Positions 37,313 to 46,918 of a stretch of 64,000 nucleotides of DNA are shown here, piece after piece (the first letter of the stretch is position 1; every line of letters begins with the position of its first letter). This DNA comes from Pseudoalteromonas aliena SW19. GTDB lineage: Bacteria > Pseudomonadota > Gammaproteobacteria > Enterobacterales > Alteromonadaceae. Location of the stretch: the NCBI RefSeq assembly GCF_014905615.1, contig NZ_AQGU01000026.1:389685-453684 (forward strand), written 5' to 3'. The notes beneath the pieces are model-generated. The model saw nothing but the letters and a program-made list of their open reading frames with translations, ran no database searches and had not been told where the DNA came from. Made by a program: the position numbers and the translations under genes.

Positions 37313-37626
37313 CGCTCTACTTTCTCGCTATAAGCCGCTTCCCAAGCAGTAAAACCACCATCCATACTGTAAACGTCTTCAAAACCTTGCTCAACTAAAT
37401 AGCTAGCGGCACCTTGAGAGCTCATCCCGTGATAACACACGATAATAATTGGCTGATCGAACTCTTTTTCCATCATAAATTGCGCAATATTACCGTTAGA
37501 CAGCGCTTCAGAGCCTGGAATATGACCAGCCTGATACGAATTAGGATCGCGAATATCTGCAATTACAACGTCTTCTTTATCTAAAAGCTCTAACGTTTGC
37601 GCTATAGAAATATGTTTAAATGCCAT
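37309..37626 (-). CDS. glpE: Thiosulfate sulfurtransferase GlpE
   Basis: A 105-residue single-domain rhodanese. The active-site Cys64 is in VCYHGMSSQGAASYL, and DIRDPNSYQAGHIPGSE is the other rhodanese signature. It transfers sulfane sulfur from thiosulfate to cyanide or thioredoxin in vitro. Coupled to glpG downstream. Confidence 0.95.
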   Translation of the reverse strand: MAFKHISIAQTLELLDKEDVVIADIRDPNSYQAGHIPGSEALSNGNIAQFMMEKEFDQPIIIVCYHGMSSQGAASYLVEQGFEDVYSMDGGFTAWEAAYSEKVER

Positions 37627-37650
37627 TGGAGTCTCTTTAATTAATAGTAT

Positions 37651-37672
37651 AAAAAAGGCGGCCTAAGCCGCC
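37651..37672 (-). terminator. Intrinsic terminator after kbl-tdh
   Basis: GGCGGC and GCCGCC pair around the loop CTAA, followed on the minus strand by six T. It lies 20 bases after the tdh stop and 25 bases before glpE. Confidence 0.85.
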
Positions 37673-37691
37673 CTATCTAGAATTTTTAAAA

Positions 37692-38717
37692 CTAATCCCA
37701 GTTTAAAATTACTTTGCCTGACTGGCCTGAAATCATCATATCAAAGCCAGCTTGGAAGTCATCCACAGAATACTGATGTGTGATGATTGGATTCAAATCA
37801 AGACCCGATTGAATCAAACTTGCCATTTTGTACCACGTTTCAAACATTTCGCGACCGTAAATACCTTTAATCACCAAGCCTTTAAAAATAACTTGGTTCC
37901 AGTCAACCGCCATATCTGATGGTGGAATACCTAGCATGGCAATTTTACCGCCATGGTTCATGTTATTAAGCATTGAATTAAACGCGCTTGGTACGCCTGA
38001 CATTTCAAGGCCAATATCAAAGCCCTCTGTCATACCTAGCTCTTTCATTACATCTTCAAGCTTTTCGTTTGCCACGTTTACAGCGCGTGATGCACCCATT
38101 TTACGTGCTAAGTCTAGACGGTATTCGTTTACGTCGGTAATAACAACATGGCGAGCACCAACATGCTTTGCAACAGCTGCTGCCATAATACCAATTGGGC
38201 CTGCACCAGTTATAAGTACATCTTCGCCAACTAAATCAAACGATAGTGCGGTATGAACTGCGTTACCAAATGGGTCGAAAATAGAAGCCAGTTCGTCAGA
38301 TATATTATCTGGAATTTTAAATGCGTTAAATGCAGGAATAACTAAGTACTCAGCAAATGCACCTTCACGATTTACGCCAACTCCCGTTGTATTACGGCAT
38401 AAATGCACACGCCCTGCACGGCAATTTCGACAGTGCCCGCACGTAATATGCCCTTCGCCTGATACACGGTCGCCAACTTTAAAGCCTCGAACTTCTTGGC
38501 CCATATCGACGACTTCACCCACATATTCGTGACCAACAACCATTGGAGTAGGAATGGTTTTACTTGCCCATTCGTCCCACTTGTAAATATGTACATCGGT
38601 ACCACAAATAGCTGTTTTACGAATTTTAATTAGTAAGTCGTTATGACCCACTTCTGGCTTTGGTGCATCTGTCATCCAAATACCAGGTTCTGCTTTTAAT
38701 TTAGATAATGCTTTCAT
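37692..38717 (-). CDS. tdh: L-threonine 3-dehydrogenase
   Basis: Tdh oxidises threonine to 2-amino-3-ketobutyrate with NAD. The 341-residue zinc alcohol dehydrogenase has catalytic-zinc residues in [14 protein letters not shown] and GHEYVGEV, structural-zinc Cys residues in [15 protein letters not shown], and the NAD motif [19 protein letters not shown]. It follows kbl, whose product completes the reaction pair. Confidence 0.97.
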   Translation of the reverse strand: MKALSKLKAEPGIWMTDAPKPEVGHNDLLIKIRKTAICGTDVHIYKWDEWASKTIPTPMVVGHEYVGEVVDMGQEVRGFKVGDRVSGEGHITCGHCRNCRAGRVHLCRNTTGVGVNREGAFAEYLVIPAFNAFKIPDNISDELASIFDPFGNAVHTALSFDLVGEDVLITGAGPIGIMAAAVAKHVGARHVVITDVNEYRLDLARKMGASRAVNVANEKLEDVMKELGMTEGFDIGLEMSGVPSAFNSMLNNMNHGGKIAMLGIPPSDMAVDWNQVIFKGLVIKGIYGREMFETWYKMASLIQSGLDLNPIITHQYSVDDFQAGFDMMISGQSGKVILNWD

Positions 38718-38733
38718 AATTCACACTCAACTA

Positions 38734-38759
38734 AAAAAACCGAAGCGAGGCGTCGGTTT
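38734..38759 (-). terminator. Terminator-like hairpin between kbl and tdh
   Basis: On the minus strand AAACCGA and TCGGTTT pair around CGCCTCGCT, followed by further T residues. It lies inside the kbl-tdh unit, so it may reduce tdh expression relative to kbl or act as an attenuator. Confidence 0.55.
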
Positions 38760-38768
38760 AAAATAAAA

Positions 38769-39962
38769 TTAAATAACGCCCATTTCTTTACCGATACGGG
38801 TAAATGCATCAATCGCAATATCAAGTTGTTCAATGCTATGCGCCGCTGAGATTTGTGTACGAATACGAGCCTGCCCTTTTGGTACTACTGGGAATGAAAA
38901 ACCGGTTACATAAATGCCTTCAGCAAGTAGCTTATCAGCCATTAACGAGGCTACTTTGGCATCTCCTAGCATGACTGGGATAATTGCATGGTCTTTACCT
39001 GCACACGTAAAACCAGCAGCTTCCATTTGCTCACGGAAATATTTAGCATTTGACCAAAGTTTAGCGCGCAGCTCGCCGCCATTTTCAAGCATTTCAAGTA
39101 CTTTAATTGATGCAGTAACAATTGAAGGCGCTAATGAATTTGAGAACAAGTATGGGCGTGAACGCTGACGTAACCATTCAACAATTTCTTTTTTACCTGA
39201 TGTATAGCCGCCTGATGCGCCACCTAGCGCTTTACCTAAAGTGCCGGTAATAATATCTACACGATCTAATACATTACAGTACTCAGGTGTACCTTTACCG
39301 TTTTCGCCAACAAAACCAACAGCGTGAGAGTCATCTACCATTACAAGTGCATCGTATTTATCGGCTAAGTCGCACACTGCTTCTAAATTACAGATAACGC
39401 CGTCCATAGAAAACACGCCATCGGTAGCAATTAATTTTGTTTTAGCACCGGCTTCATCTGCTGCAATTAATTGCTTTTCAAGATCAGCCATGTCGTTATT
39501 TGCATAACGAAAACGCTTAGCTTTACATAAACGTACACCATCGATAATTGATGCATGGTTTAATGAATCAGAGATAATGGCATCTTCTGCGCCTAAAATG
39601 GTTTCAAATAAACCTGTATTTGCGTCAAAACATGAAGAATATAAAATAGTATCTTCTGTTTCTAAAAACTCACTGATTTTTTGCTCTAGTGTTTTATGAA
39701 TATCTTGCGTGCCACAAATAAAACGAACAGACGCCACACCAAAACCATGATTATTTAAACCGTTTTGCGCAGCTTCAATTAGCTCTGGGCTATTAGCTAA
39801 ACCTAAGTAGTTATTAGCACAAAAGTTGATTACTTTACCTGATGCAACTTCGATTTGAGCTTGCTGCTGGGACTTAATAATACGTTCGCTTTTATACAAA
39901 CCTTCGGTTTTTACGTCTTCAATTTGCTGTTGTAACTGGCTAAAAAAAGCAGATGCTCTCAT
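38769..39962 (-). CDS. kbl: Glycine C-acetyltransferase (2-amino-3-ketobutyrate CoA ligase)
   Basis: Kbl splits 2-amino-3-ketobutyrate with CoA into glycine and acetyl-CoA. The 397-residue PLP enzyme has [49 protein letters not shown] and the PLP lysine in [14 protein letters not shown]. It precedes tdh in the threonine-degradation operon. AGATAGAACC-like sequence lies upstream, and an in-frame choice at ATG 39962 matches the family ([15 protein letters not shown]). Confidence 0.97.
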   Translation of the reverse strand: MRASAFFSQLQQQIEDVKTEGLYKSERIIKSQQQAQIEVASGKVINFCANNYLGLANSPELIEAAQNGLNNHGFGVASVRFICGTQDIHKTLEQKISEFLETEDTILYSSCFDANTGLFETILGAEDAIISDSLNHASIIDGVRLCKAKRFRYANNDMADLEKQLIAADEAGAKTKLIATDGVFSMDGVICNLEAVCDLADKYDALVMVDDSHAVGFVGENGKGTPEYCNVLDRVDIITGTLGKALGGASGGYTSGKKEIVEWLRQRSRPYLFSNSLAPSIVTASIKVLEMLENGGELRAKLWSNAKYFREQMEAAGFTCAGKDHAIIPVMLGDAKVASLMADKLLAEGIYVTGFSFPVVPKGQARIRTQISAAHSIEQLDIAIDAFTRIGKEMGVI

Positions 39963-40121
39963 CTAGGTTCTCCATCTATTTGAACGGGTAAACAACCGCA
40001 CTTACGCGGCTGTTTATTATGCGGGGTATTGTAAAAGTTTAATGGGTAAAATGCACGGTTTGCAGTTCGTCGCAAACGCTATAAATTGGAAGGAATTCCT
40101 GCCAGTTTACAGGCTGTTTAT

Positions 40122-40685
40122 TTATGTGTTTAAAAGTGCAGATAAACTACTTATAGAATCGATAATTAAATCAGCTTCTTGCTTGGCGTTCTCGTCAAAG
40201 CTTTGACCCGAACGCACTAAAACACGAGTCGTAATGCCCGCTTTTTTCGCAGCCTGCATATCACTGAGTTTATCGCCCACCATAATACTGCAAGCAGGAT
40301 CAATGTGATGATCTTCTATACCTTGCAATAACATACCTGGCGCAGGCTTTCTGCAACTGCACTCTTTCAAATACTCAGGGTGCGCTTTTTTAGGGTGATG
40401 CGGGCAAAAATACACATCGGTAACTTCAATGCTGTGGGCACTAAATTGATCTTTCATCCATTGTGTTAGTGCTAAAAAATCAGCTTCGCTGTAATAACCT
40501 CGTCCGATTCCAGATTGATTAGTGACGATTATGATTTTATAGCCTGCATCATAAAATGTTTTACAAGTGCTAAAAACACCGTCAATAAATTCAAATTTAT
40601 CGCTTTGATACACATAACCATGATCAACATTTACCACGCCATCGCGGTCTAAAAAAAGCGCTTTATTTTTTTGTTGCTTATTCAT
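40122..40685 (-). CDS. gmhB: D-glycero-beta-D-manno-heptose 1,7-bisphosphate 7-phosphatase
   Basis: GmhB removes the 7-phosphate from heptose bisphosphate in ADP-heptose synthesis. The 187-residue HAD phosphatase has LFLDRDGVVNVDHGYVYQ (nucleophile Asp in DRDG), VTNQSGIGRGYY, zinc-binding Cys/His (FCPHHPKKAHPEYLKECSCR) and MVGDKLSDMQAAKKAG. Its ATG overlaps the glycosyltransferase stop by one base. Confidence 0.95.
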   Translation of the reverse strand: MNKQQKNKALFLDRDGVVNVDHGYVYQSDKFEFIDGVFSTCKTFYDAGYKIIIVTNQSGIGRGYYSEADFLALTQWMKDQFSAHSIEVTDVYFCPHHPKKAHPEYLKECSCRKPAPGMLLQGIEDHHIDPACSIMVGDKLSDMQAAKKAGITTRVLVRSGQSFDENAKQEADLIIDSISSLSALLNT

Positions 40686-41743
40686 TACAAAGACTCTTTT
40701 TGTGCAACATGGTCAAACATCGCTTTTACATCATCAACCGTAATTTGGCTCATTAAATCATCGCCTTTAACGCGCGTCCCCCACGAGACTTGTTTTGCCG
40801 TTTTACCTGTTTGCTTAAGCAAGTTTTGATGATAAACCTCTACCACGTAGTCTTGATATAAGTAAGGACCTGTGCGTGCTGGATTTGAATGTGCATACAA
40901 ACCTATAACGGGCGTACCAACTGTCACCGCCATATGCGCAGGGCCAGTATCGGGCGCAAGCACTAAGCTGCCACGCTTTAACACGCACAACAACTCTTTG
41001 AGTTTTGTTTTACCCACCAAGTTTAAAATCGGCGTGTTGCTGTGCTCAATAATGCTATTTGCTAGGTTAATTTCAAGCTCTGTTGGACCACCCGTCAATA
41101 CCACCTTAAAGCCTTGCTCGCTTGCATAATCAGCCAATGTGGCATAACGATCAGCGAGCCAATTACGCTGTGCTTTACTTGCTGCTGGCGATATTACTAA
41201 TAGTTTATTAGTTAGGTACTCTGGTGTTAGTAACTCATCTGCAACCGCTTGGTCTTGCTCGGTATAGGGCATGTTCCAGCTCGGCTTATAATCAGCTACA
41301 CCAATGACTTTAGCAAAACCTTTAAAACCTTCAAGCACATGCGCTTGGGCTTGTGGCTCTATTCGTTTATTAATAAATAAGCTGTGTAATTCTTTTGAAC
41401 GCGCCCAATCAAACCCTATTTTTACTTTTGCCGGAATACAACGCGCTACAAACCCAGCCCTTAGTGCTACTTGCATGTTAAGTAGCACATCAAATTTTTG
41501 ACCTTTAAAGCGTTGTTTTAAGCTTTTAAGTGCAGCTTTGCCTTGCTTTTTATCAAACACAACCAGCTCAACGCCCGGTAAGTCAGCAAGTAACATGGCT
41601 TCTACTTTGCCAATAATCCAGGTGATTTTTGCATTAGGATGTGCTTTTTGAATAGCTTGTACTGCACTCACACCATGACATACGTCACCAATGGCTGAGA
41701 GTCTTAATATACAAATAGATGAATAATTAGGAGCTTGAGTCAC
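40685..41743 (-). CDS. Glycosyltransferase family 9, heptosyltransferase-like
   Basis: A 352-residue GT-B fold enzyme of the WaaC/WaaF/WaaQ family, which adds L-glycero-D-manno-heptose to the lipopolysaccharide core at the inner face of the membrane. N-terminal ICILRLSAIGDVCHGVSAV and C-terminal LVLAPDTGPAHMAVTVGTPVIG are the two signatures. Which heptose it adds cannot be read from sequence. It forms an operon with gmhB. Confidence 0.9.
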   Translation of the reverse strand: MTQAPNYSSICILRLSAIGDVCHGVSAVQAIQKAHPNAKITWIIGKVEAMLLADLPGVELVVFDKKQGKAALKSLKQRFKGQKFDVLLNMQVALRAGFVARCIPAKVKIGFDWARSKELHSLFINKRIEPQAQAHVLEGFKGFAKVIGVADYKPSWNMPYTEQDQAVADELLTPEYLTNKLLVISPAASKAQRNWLADRYATLADYASEQGFKVVLTGGPTELEINLANSIIEHSNTPILNLVGKTKLKELLCVLKRGSLVLAPDTGPAHMAVTVGTPVIGLYAHSNPARTGPYLYQDYVVEVYHQNLLKQTGKTAKQVSWGTRVKGDDLMSQITVDDVKAMFDHVAQKESL

Positions 41744-41865
41744 ACATTCCCTTAGGTATTAAATACAAAAGCCGATCTTAAATTATAATCACGCTATTGC
41801 AAGCACTTATCCTGCGCTTTAAAACGCGCTAATATAGGCCCATTATTTAGCAATTACACAGAGCT

Positions 41866-42594
41866 ATGTTTAAACAACACGTGCAAGGCAATCACACTGT
41901 ATTAAGCCACCCTAAATACACAAGCCAAATTACTCTTGATTGGTTTGATGCCAATTTTTGGCAACAACAAAATAAAATTGTGGGTGCTAAAAAAGGCAGA
42001 GCAACAGCATGGTTTTTTAAACAAGACAAATTAACAGCCGTGCTGAGGCATTATTGGCGTGGTGGTTTAGTGGGTAAATTACTAAGCGATCAATATTTAT
42101 ATCCAGGGCTTGAACAAACCCGCGTGTATAAAGAGTTTAGCTTAATGAGTAAACTTATAGAGCTTGGTTTAAACGTGCCAATCCCTATTGCAGCTAAAGT
42201 AACCCGCAGCGGATTAATTTATCGTGGTGATATTATTACCGAGGCTGTTACAGGCGCTAAAAGCGTACTCGATATATTAATTAAACGCTCATTGACTCAA
42301 GATGAGTTAGAGCGCATTGCGAAAACAATCGCGCTATTTCATGCAAAAGGTGTGTACCACGCCGATTTAAACATTAATAACATTTTATTTAATGACATTG
42401 GTGATGTGTATATTATCGACTTTGATAGAGGTGAAATAAAAAAACCTAATGCACAGTGGCAACAAAGTAATATAACGCGCCTTGAACGTTCATTTTTAAA
42501 AGAACAAGGCCGAAATAATACATTTAATTGGCAAGCAAGTGACTTTCAAACTCTACACAGCAACTACCTTAAAGCTTTATCAGGCGCTAGTTAA
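41866..42594 (+). CDS. kdkA: 3-deoxy-D-manno-octulosonic acid kinase
   Basis: KdkA phosphorylates Kdo of lipid A precursors with ATP, found in bacteria with a single phosphorylated Kdo. The 242-residue protein has a kinase-like fold: catalytic loop GVYHADLNINNILF with His165, Asp167 and Asn172, and the metal motif IIDFDRGE near residue 185. GRATAWFFKQD and LRHYWRGGLVGKL are typical of KdkA. The divergent position from the heptosyltransferase fits. Its end overlaps the convergent glycosyltransferase gene by eight bases. Confidence 0.9.
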   Translation: MFKQHVQGNHTVLSHPKYTSQITLDWFDANFWQQQNKIVGAKKGRATAWFFKQDKLTAVLRHYWRGGLVGKLLSDQYLYPGLEQTRVYKEFSLMSKLIELGLNVPIPIAAKVTRSGLIYRGDIITEAVTGAKSVLDILIKRSLTQDELERIAKTIALFHAKGVYHADLNINNILFNDIGDVYIIDFDRGEIKKPNAQWQQSNITRLERSFLKEQGRNNTFNWQASDFQTLHSNYLKALSGAS

Positions 42595-43672
42595 CTAGCG
42601 CTAAATACTGCAGAGCAACCTGCTCTGCCTGTACTTGTTTTAAAATTTCTGCGTTTTTTACATTAGGTTTGTCAGCTAATACCTGCTTAACAGCATCGGC
42701 TAATGCCTCACTTTGTCCAGCGGGTACTAAATATTTACTTAGCTCGCCTGTTAATATTTCGTTTGGCCCAAATGTACAATTAGTGCTAACTACCGGAGCA
42801 CCCACCGCTAAAGCCTCAATTAATACCGTTGGGAGTCCTTCAAAATCAGAACTCAACACTAAAGCTTTGGCATGCTTAATCCAGTTGTACGGGTTTTGTT
42901 GAAACCCTGGCACTACTAACTGCTTTTCTATGCCGTACGCCTGTGCAAGCTTTATCGCTTTTGCAGGTTTATTACATAAAAGTACTAACTTGTATTTTTT
43001 ATCAAGCTTTGCAAATGCTGCAAATAATATATCGTGGCGTTTTTGTTTGGCGAGTCTTCCTACATGAATTAAGTAGGGCTCATTTGGGATATTGTTATTT
43101 TGCTCGTTCGCTTGCTGATTTATTTTTTCAAAATCAAACGGGTTATAAATAGTCGTAATTGCACTTGGGCGAATTAAATCCCCTTGTGTTATTTCTTTTT
43201 CAACCCCCTTTGATACGCAAATCAGTGATTTACCATTTAAATTTTGTTTACTTTTTTTAAGGTATAAGTAAGAAAATGGACCTAACTTTTTTTGACGAGC
43301 AAGTTCAGCATTAACGGAGTTATGAATAACAAAATGAACATTTTTGATATTACTGCGTGCGAGTAAGTTATTACTTCTATCAAGGTTAGAAAGAACTAAA
43401 TCAATACTGCCAATCTCGCTCTGTTTTTTTTCAAACCACGCTTCGAGTTTCAAAACACTGTTTTTACGCTGCCAAAATCTATCAACTTTAGATGCTCTAT
43501 CTGAAAGTAAACTTTCAACATTTACCATGTCTGGAATATCGTATTCAACACTGCTAGCAAGAGATAAAATAGTGACATTATGCTGTAGTTTTACCAATTC
43601 CTCGGCAAGCGTAAGCATCACTTTTTCAGCGCCACCGCCAACCAATGAATCAATAACAATTACAACGTTCAT
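42587..43672 (-). CDS. Glycosyltransferase family 4
   Basis: A 361-residue GT-B enzyme. It starts MNVVIVIDSLVGGGAEKVML and has the GT4 donor-site region LIHVGRLAKQKRHDILFAAF and VLSSDFEGLPTVLIEALAVGAPVV with the E-x7-E acidic pair. It probably adds a sugar to the lipopolysaccharide core or another surface glycan; donor and acceptor are unknown. It overlaps the next glycosyltransferase gene by four bases. Confidence 0.88.
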   Translation of the reverse strand: MNVVIVIDSLVGGGAEKVMLTLAEELVKLQHNVTILSLASSVEYDIPDMVNVESLLSDRASKVDRFWQRKNSVLKLEAWFEKKQSEIGSIDLVLSNLDRSNNLLARSNIKNVHFVIHNSVNAELARQKKLGPFSYLYLKKSKQNLNGKSLICVSKGVEKEITQGDLIRPSAITTIYNPFDFEKINQQANEQNNNIPNEPYLIHVGRLAKQKRHDILFAAFAKLDKKYKLVLLCNKPAKAIKLAQAYGIEKQLVVPGFQQNPYNWIKHAKALVLSSDFEGLPTVLIEALAVGAPVVSTNCTFGPNEILTGELSKYLVPAGQSEALADAVKQVLADKPNVKNAEILKQVQAEQVALQYLALVN

Positions 43673-44742
43673 GAATGTTCTCCTATGAGCATATTTTTTA
43701 CACCTTCAGTAATAACATCATAGCTGTGTATATTTTCAAGCTGAGCATATTTATTAACAAGCCCATTATAAAAAGACGTCTCAATAATATGCTCGACTTT
43801 AGCCGATATATCATCAGTATCAAAATTCGCTTTTAGCACAACGCCTGTACCAACGCAGTGCGCTAAACGTGCTGCTTGGTCTTTAGATATAGCGCATGCA
43901 GCAACAGGAGTTTGAACTGCAATAGCTTGCAGTAAAGTATCGCCACCACTAAGCAGCGCGACTTTAGCTTGGCTCATTAGCGCCAAAAAATCAGTATTTT
44001 GTAAGCTTGATAAGCAAATAAGTTCATTAGAGTTTGGGATAACGCCAGGATAATTTGGACCAAAAACCACAACACCTGTTAACCCTGTACGTTTAGTAAT
44101 TTTAAGAGCAGCATTAAAATAAACATCCGCACAATTTAAGTTATTTACACTGTGCCCACCGGAGCCCGCATTAACAATAAAGTAGCTATTTGGCTCTAAA
44201 TGATATCGATTCAACACATCCCGTTTTTGCTCACTAGATGCAAAAGCAACAAAAGGACCTACATTATTTGGGTATGCCAGAGAAAACATTGCTAACTTGG
44301 TGCTTTCAGCCCAAGTTAGTGGCTCTATGCAATAATCGGGCTGCACAACCCAATGTACATCAATTAAATTAACTCGATTAAGCTTTAAGCCTTTTGCTCT
44401 TTTTTTAGCATGCTGGGAAATAAAAACGACTTTAGCCCCTACTTTTTTAGCTGCTTTCATATGCCCTGCGCGTCCCGCACAATCAAAAACCACAACATCA
44501 GGTCTAAATTGCTCTATAAATTCGCAAACATAATCAAGTTCTTTAGTGGCTGAATGTTCAAGTAATGTGGTTTCAAAAGGGCAATTTTTTGCATACGCCG
44601 TATGCTTATTTAATATGAAGTGGATATCAATAGAGTTCGCAAATTCGATTTGTAAACTTTGCGCCAATAGCAACGAACGCATATATTCACCAATGCCTTG
44701 TGGTGATGATACCGGAATAAATAAAAGTCGTTTGTTGCTCAT
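43669..44742 (-). CDS. Putative GT-B glycosyltransferase of unclear family
   Basis: A 357-residue protein with a GT-B outline: N-terminal LLFIPVSSPQGIGEYMRSLLL, middle PDVVVFDCAGRAGHMKAAKK, and a C-terminal MSQAKVALLSGGDTLLQAIAVQTPVAACAISKD region resembling GT28/MurG-type donor sites (GGxxTxxE-like, with LLQAIA). No exact family is assigned. It is first of a two-gene unit with the GT4 enzyme and sits beside the Wzi-like gene, suggesting surface-polysaccharide work. Confidence 0.7.
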   Translation of the reverse strand: MSNKRLLFIPVSSPQGIGEYMRSLLLAQSLQIEFANSIDIHFILNKHTAYAKNCPFETTLLEHSATKELDYVCEFIEQFRPDVVVFDCAGRAGHMKAAKKVGAKVVFISQHAKKRAKGLKLNRVNLIDVHWVVQPDYCIEPLTWAESTKLAMFSLAYPNNVGPFVAFASSEQKRDVLNRYHLEPNSYFIVNAGSGGHSVNNLNCADVYFNAALKITKRTGLTGVVVFGPNYPGVIPNSNELICLSSLQNTDFLALMSQAKVALLSGGDTLLQAIAVQTPVAACAISKDQAARLAHCVGTGVVLKANFDTDDISAKVEHIIETSFYNGLVNKYAQLENIHSYDVITEGVKNMLIGEHS

Positions 44743-44911
44743 TACATTCCTTATTTCCTATTTTGCATCCAGTATATCAATCGCATACTTATTACGATAG
44801 ATAGCTTACATTTTTATACAAAAAATTAACCCTCTTTATTTTATTATTTGCTGCAATAGCTAGCTTAGGTTGATAAACTTGGCGGCAATTTCAATCATAA
44901 GGATCTGAACT

Positions 44912-46459
44912 TTGCGAAACAGAATTTTTCTTCTTTCTACTCTCTTTTGTGCAATAAGCGTATCAGTTAATGCTGAACCATGGGTAAAACCAGATGATTA
45001 TGGCTTAAGAGCTGATATTCAACAATTAGCTGATGCTGGTGTTATTTTAGCCCCTGTAACCACTTACCCGCTGATGTGGAAGAGCTTTATAAATGATGTT
45101 GACAGCACGCCACTTGAGCAATTAACGCCAAGCTTGCAAGATGCGTTACTGCGCGTAAAGCATCGCTATAAATCAGAAAATAGTAGTTCGCATAACGTTC
45201 AACTTGCCGCTTTTGCAGCCACAGATTCTATTATTGCAACCAGTTTTGGTGCTACTAACACGCAAGAGTCTGAACTTTCAGCAGCTTACACTTATTTAGG
45301 CAATAACTTTGCAGCTAAAATCGCCGTTAACTCAAGAAGTGATGGAAAGAAGTGTTTAGCCAAAGACAAAAAAACAGATGATATTGTTACTAATGAACAA
45401 GCACTTATAGACTGTAAAGATACCTCGTTCGACGATAGTTATTTAGCGTATCGCTTAGGTAACTGGATTTTTAGAGCAGGTGCTGTTGAACAGTTTTGGG
45501 GACCTGGTGTTGATAACAGTTTAATAATGTCTGGCAATGCCAAGCCACTCCCAGCAGTAAGCGTAACGCGAGAGCAAAGTACTGCCTTTGAAACCCCTTG
45601 GTTAAGTTGGATCGGCCAATGGGGCTTTACCGCCCAAATGGCAAAGCTTGAATCAACTCGTGTAATTCCTGATGCGTTACTTTGGAGTAGCCGTGTTAAT
45701 TTTCGCCCACTCCAACAGTTAGAAATTGCACTTAGCTGGTCAGCACAATGGGCTGGTGACGGTCAGCCAAGTTCAGCGGGTGATTTTATTGATGTTATCA
45801 CCGGGCAAACGACGTGTGCTAATGGCAGTGAAAGCTGTGACAGCGCACTGGATTCAAAAATTGGCAACCAACTTGCCGGTGTCGACATTCGCTGGTCTGA
45901 CACACTCTTTGAGCAACCTTATGCATTATATGCGAGCACAATTGGTGAAGATGCAAGTTCGCAATTTAAACCTGCTGATAGAGCCTATTTATTTGGTGTA
46001 CAAACAACACAGCGCATATACGATCAAAATATATTGGTGAATGTTGAATACATAGATACGGGCGTATCTTGTAGTTCTGAGTCTTCCACTGAAAATTGCT
46101 ATTACGAACACACTGAATATAAATCAGGTTATCGCTACCATGGTCGCACTATTGGTTCAACCTATGATAACGATGCACAATCCGTTGTTTTAACTTTATT
46201 AGGCCAACTATCTAATGGCGATGATTGGCAGGTTAAATTGCGCAATGTTGATTACAACAGTGATAATCGCGACCGTTACCCTAACAACCCTAACTTAGGT
46301 AATACAATTACCAAAACAGGATTTAATAGTAAGCAGTTAGAATTACGTTACAGAATGCTTTCTATGGGCGGACGCTTAACGCTAGGTGCTTTTGCTTCTA
46401 ACAATGACGGCGCTGAAAACGATACATCAGCATTTGCCAAGTACGAATATAACTTTTAA
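44912..46459 (+). CDS. Wzi-like capsule assembly outer-membrane protein
   Basis: A 515-residue outer-membrane beta-barrel protein. The start is TTG 44912 with AAGGAT before it; the signal peptide runs to about residue 21 (ISVSVNA, then EPW). An N-terminal helical domain (ADIQQLADAGVILAPVTTYP) is followed by many amphipathic strands and a terminal Phe (KYEYNF), typical of barrels. The pattern GAVEQFWGPGVDNSLIMSG is a hallmark of Wzi, a lectin that anchors capsule at the cell surface. No capsule export genes are in the window. Confidence 0.87.
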   Translation: MRNRIFLLSTLFCAISVSVNAEPWVKPDDYGLRADIQQLADAGVILAPVTTYPLMWKSFINDVDSTPLEQLTPSLQDALLRVKHRYKSENSSSHNVQLAAFAATDSIIATSFGATNTQESELSAAYTYLGNNFAAKIAVNSRSDGKKCLAKDKKTDDIVTNEQALIDCKDTSFDDSYLAYRLGNWIFRAGAVEQFWGPGVDNSLIMSGNAKPLPAVSVTREQSTAFETPWLSWIGQWGFTAQMAKLESTRVIPDALLWSSRVNFRPLQQLEIALSWSAQWAGDGQPSSAGDFIDVITGQTTCANGSESCDSALDSKIGNQLAGVDIRWSDTLFEQPYALYASTIGEDASSQFKPADRAYLFGVQTTQRIYDQNILVNVEYIDTGVSCSSESSTENCYYEHTEYKSGYRYHGRTIGSTYDNDAQSVVLTLLGQLSNGDDWQVKLRNVDYNSDNRDRYPNNPNLGNTITKTGFNSKQLELRYRMLSMGGRLTLGAFASNNDGAENDTSAFAKYEYNF

Positions 46460-46493
46460 TACGTTATTTTTAATAAAGTAAGATATTAAAAGC

Positions 46494-46529
46494 AAAAGGG
46501 ATGAAAACCGTGTTTTCATCCCTTTTTTT
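46494..46529 (+). terminator. Intrinsic terminator after the Wzi-like gene
   Basis: AAAAGGGATGAAAAC and GTTTTCATCCCTTTTTTT pair around CGT, with a run of T, 34 bases after the stop. Confidence 0.92.
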
Positions 46530-46556
46530 GTATTTTTAGTAACTTAAATCAGTAAT

Positions 46557-46753
46557 TAACCTGAACTTTGGTTAAGATATTTACTAACGCATTGAATAAT
46601 GGTGATATTTAAATTTATTTTCTCTAGCAAGAGATTTTCAGTGAAAACAAGGCGAATTTACGCGTCAATAGCTGGCCTATTGCAAGTAAATTCAACGCAG
46701 TTAGCGCTGAAAATAGCTGCTCGAGATAGATTTATTATCCAGAGCTCAGGTTA
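46557..46753 (+). repeat. Repeat family A, full-length copy
   Basis: The 197-base element starts TAACCTGAACTTTGGTTAAG and ends TTATTATCCAGAGCTCAGGTTA. It is colinear with 33446-33641 throughout. A family B copy starts three bases after its end, so the two elements lie side by side between the Wzi-like gene and hldE. Confidence 0.88.
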
Positions 46754-46756
46754 ATT

Positions 46757-46918
46757 ATACCAATTGCATTAAATTAGTGATCTATTATAGCGATAAAAAA
46801 GCAGCTCAATAACAAGGCTAAAATTATGATACATACTTGTTCTATATAAATAATTTTTAACGTAGTTAGTGAGTTATTTAATACGCTAGAATGATCATGT
46901 TTTTAATAAAATTGGTAT
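46757..46918 (+). repeat. Repeat family B, long copy touching the hldE stop
   Basis: The 162-base element starts ATACCAATTGCATTAAATTA and ends AATAAAATTGGTAT; TA follows. Its last base is the final base of the hldE TAA stop (46918-46920 on the minus strand). Internal similarity to the reverse complement of 9689-9848 supports one family. Confidence 0.75.
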
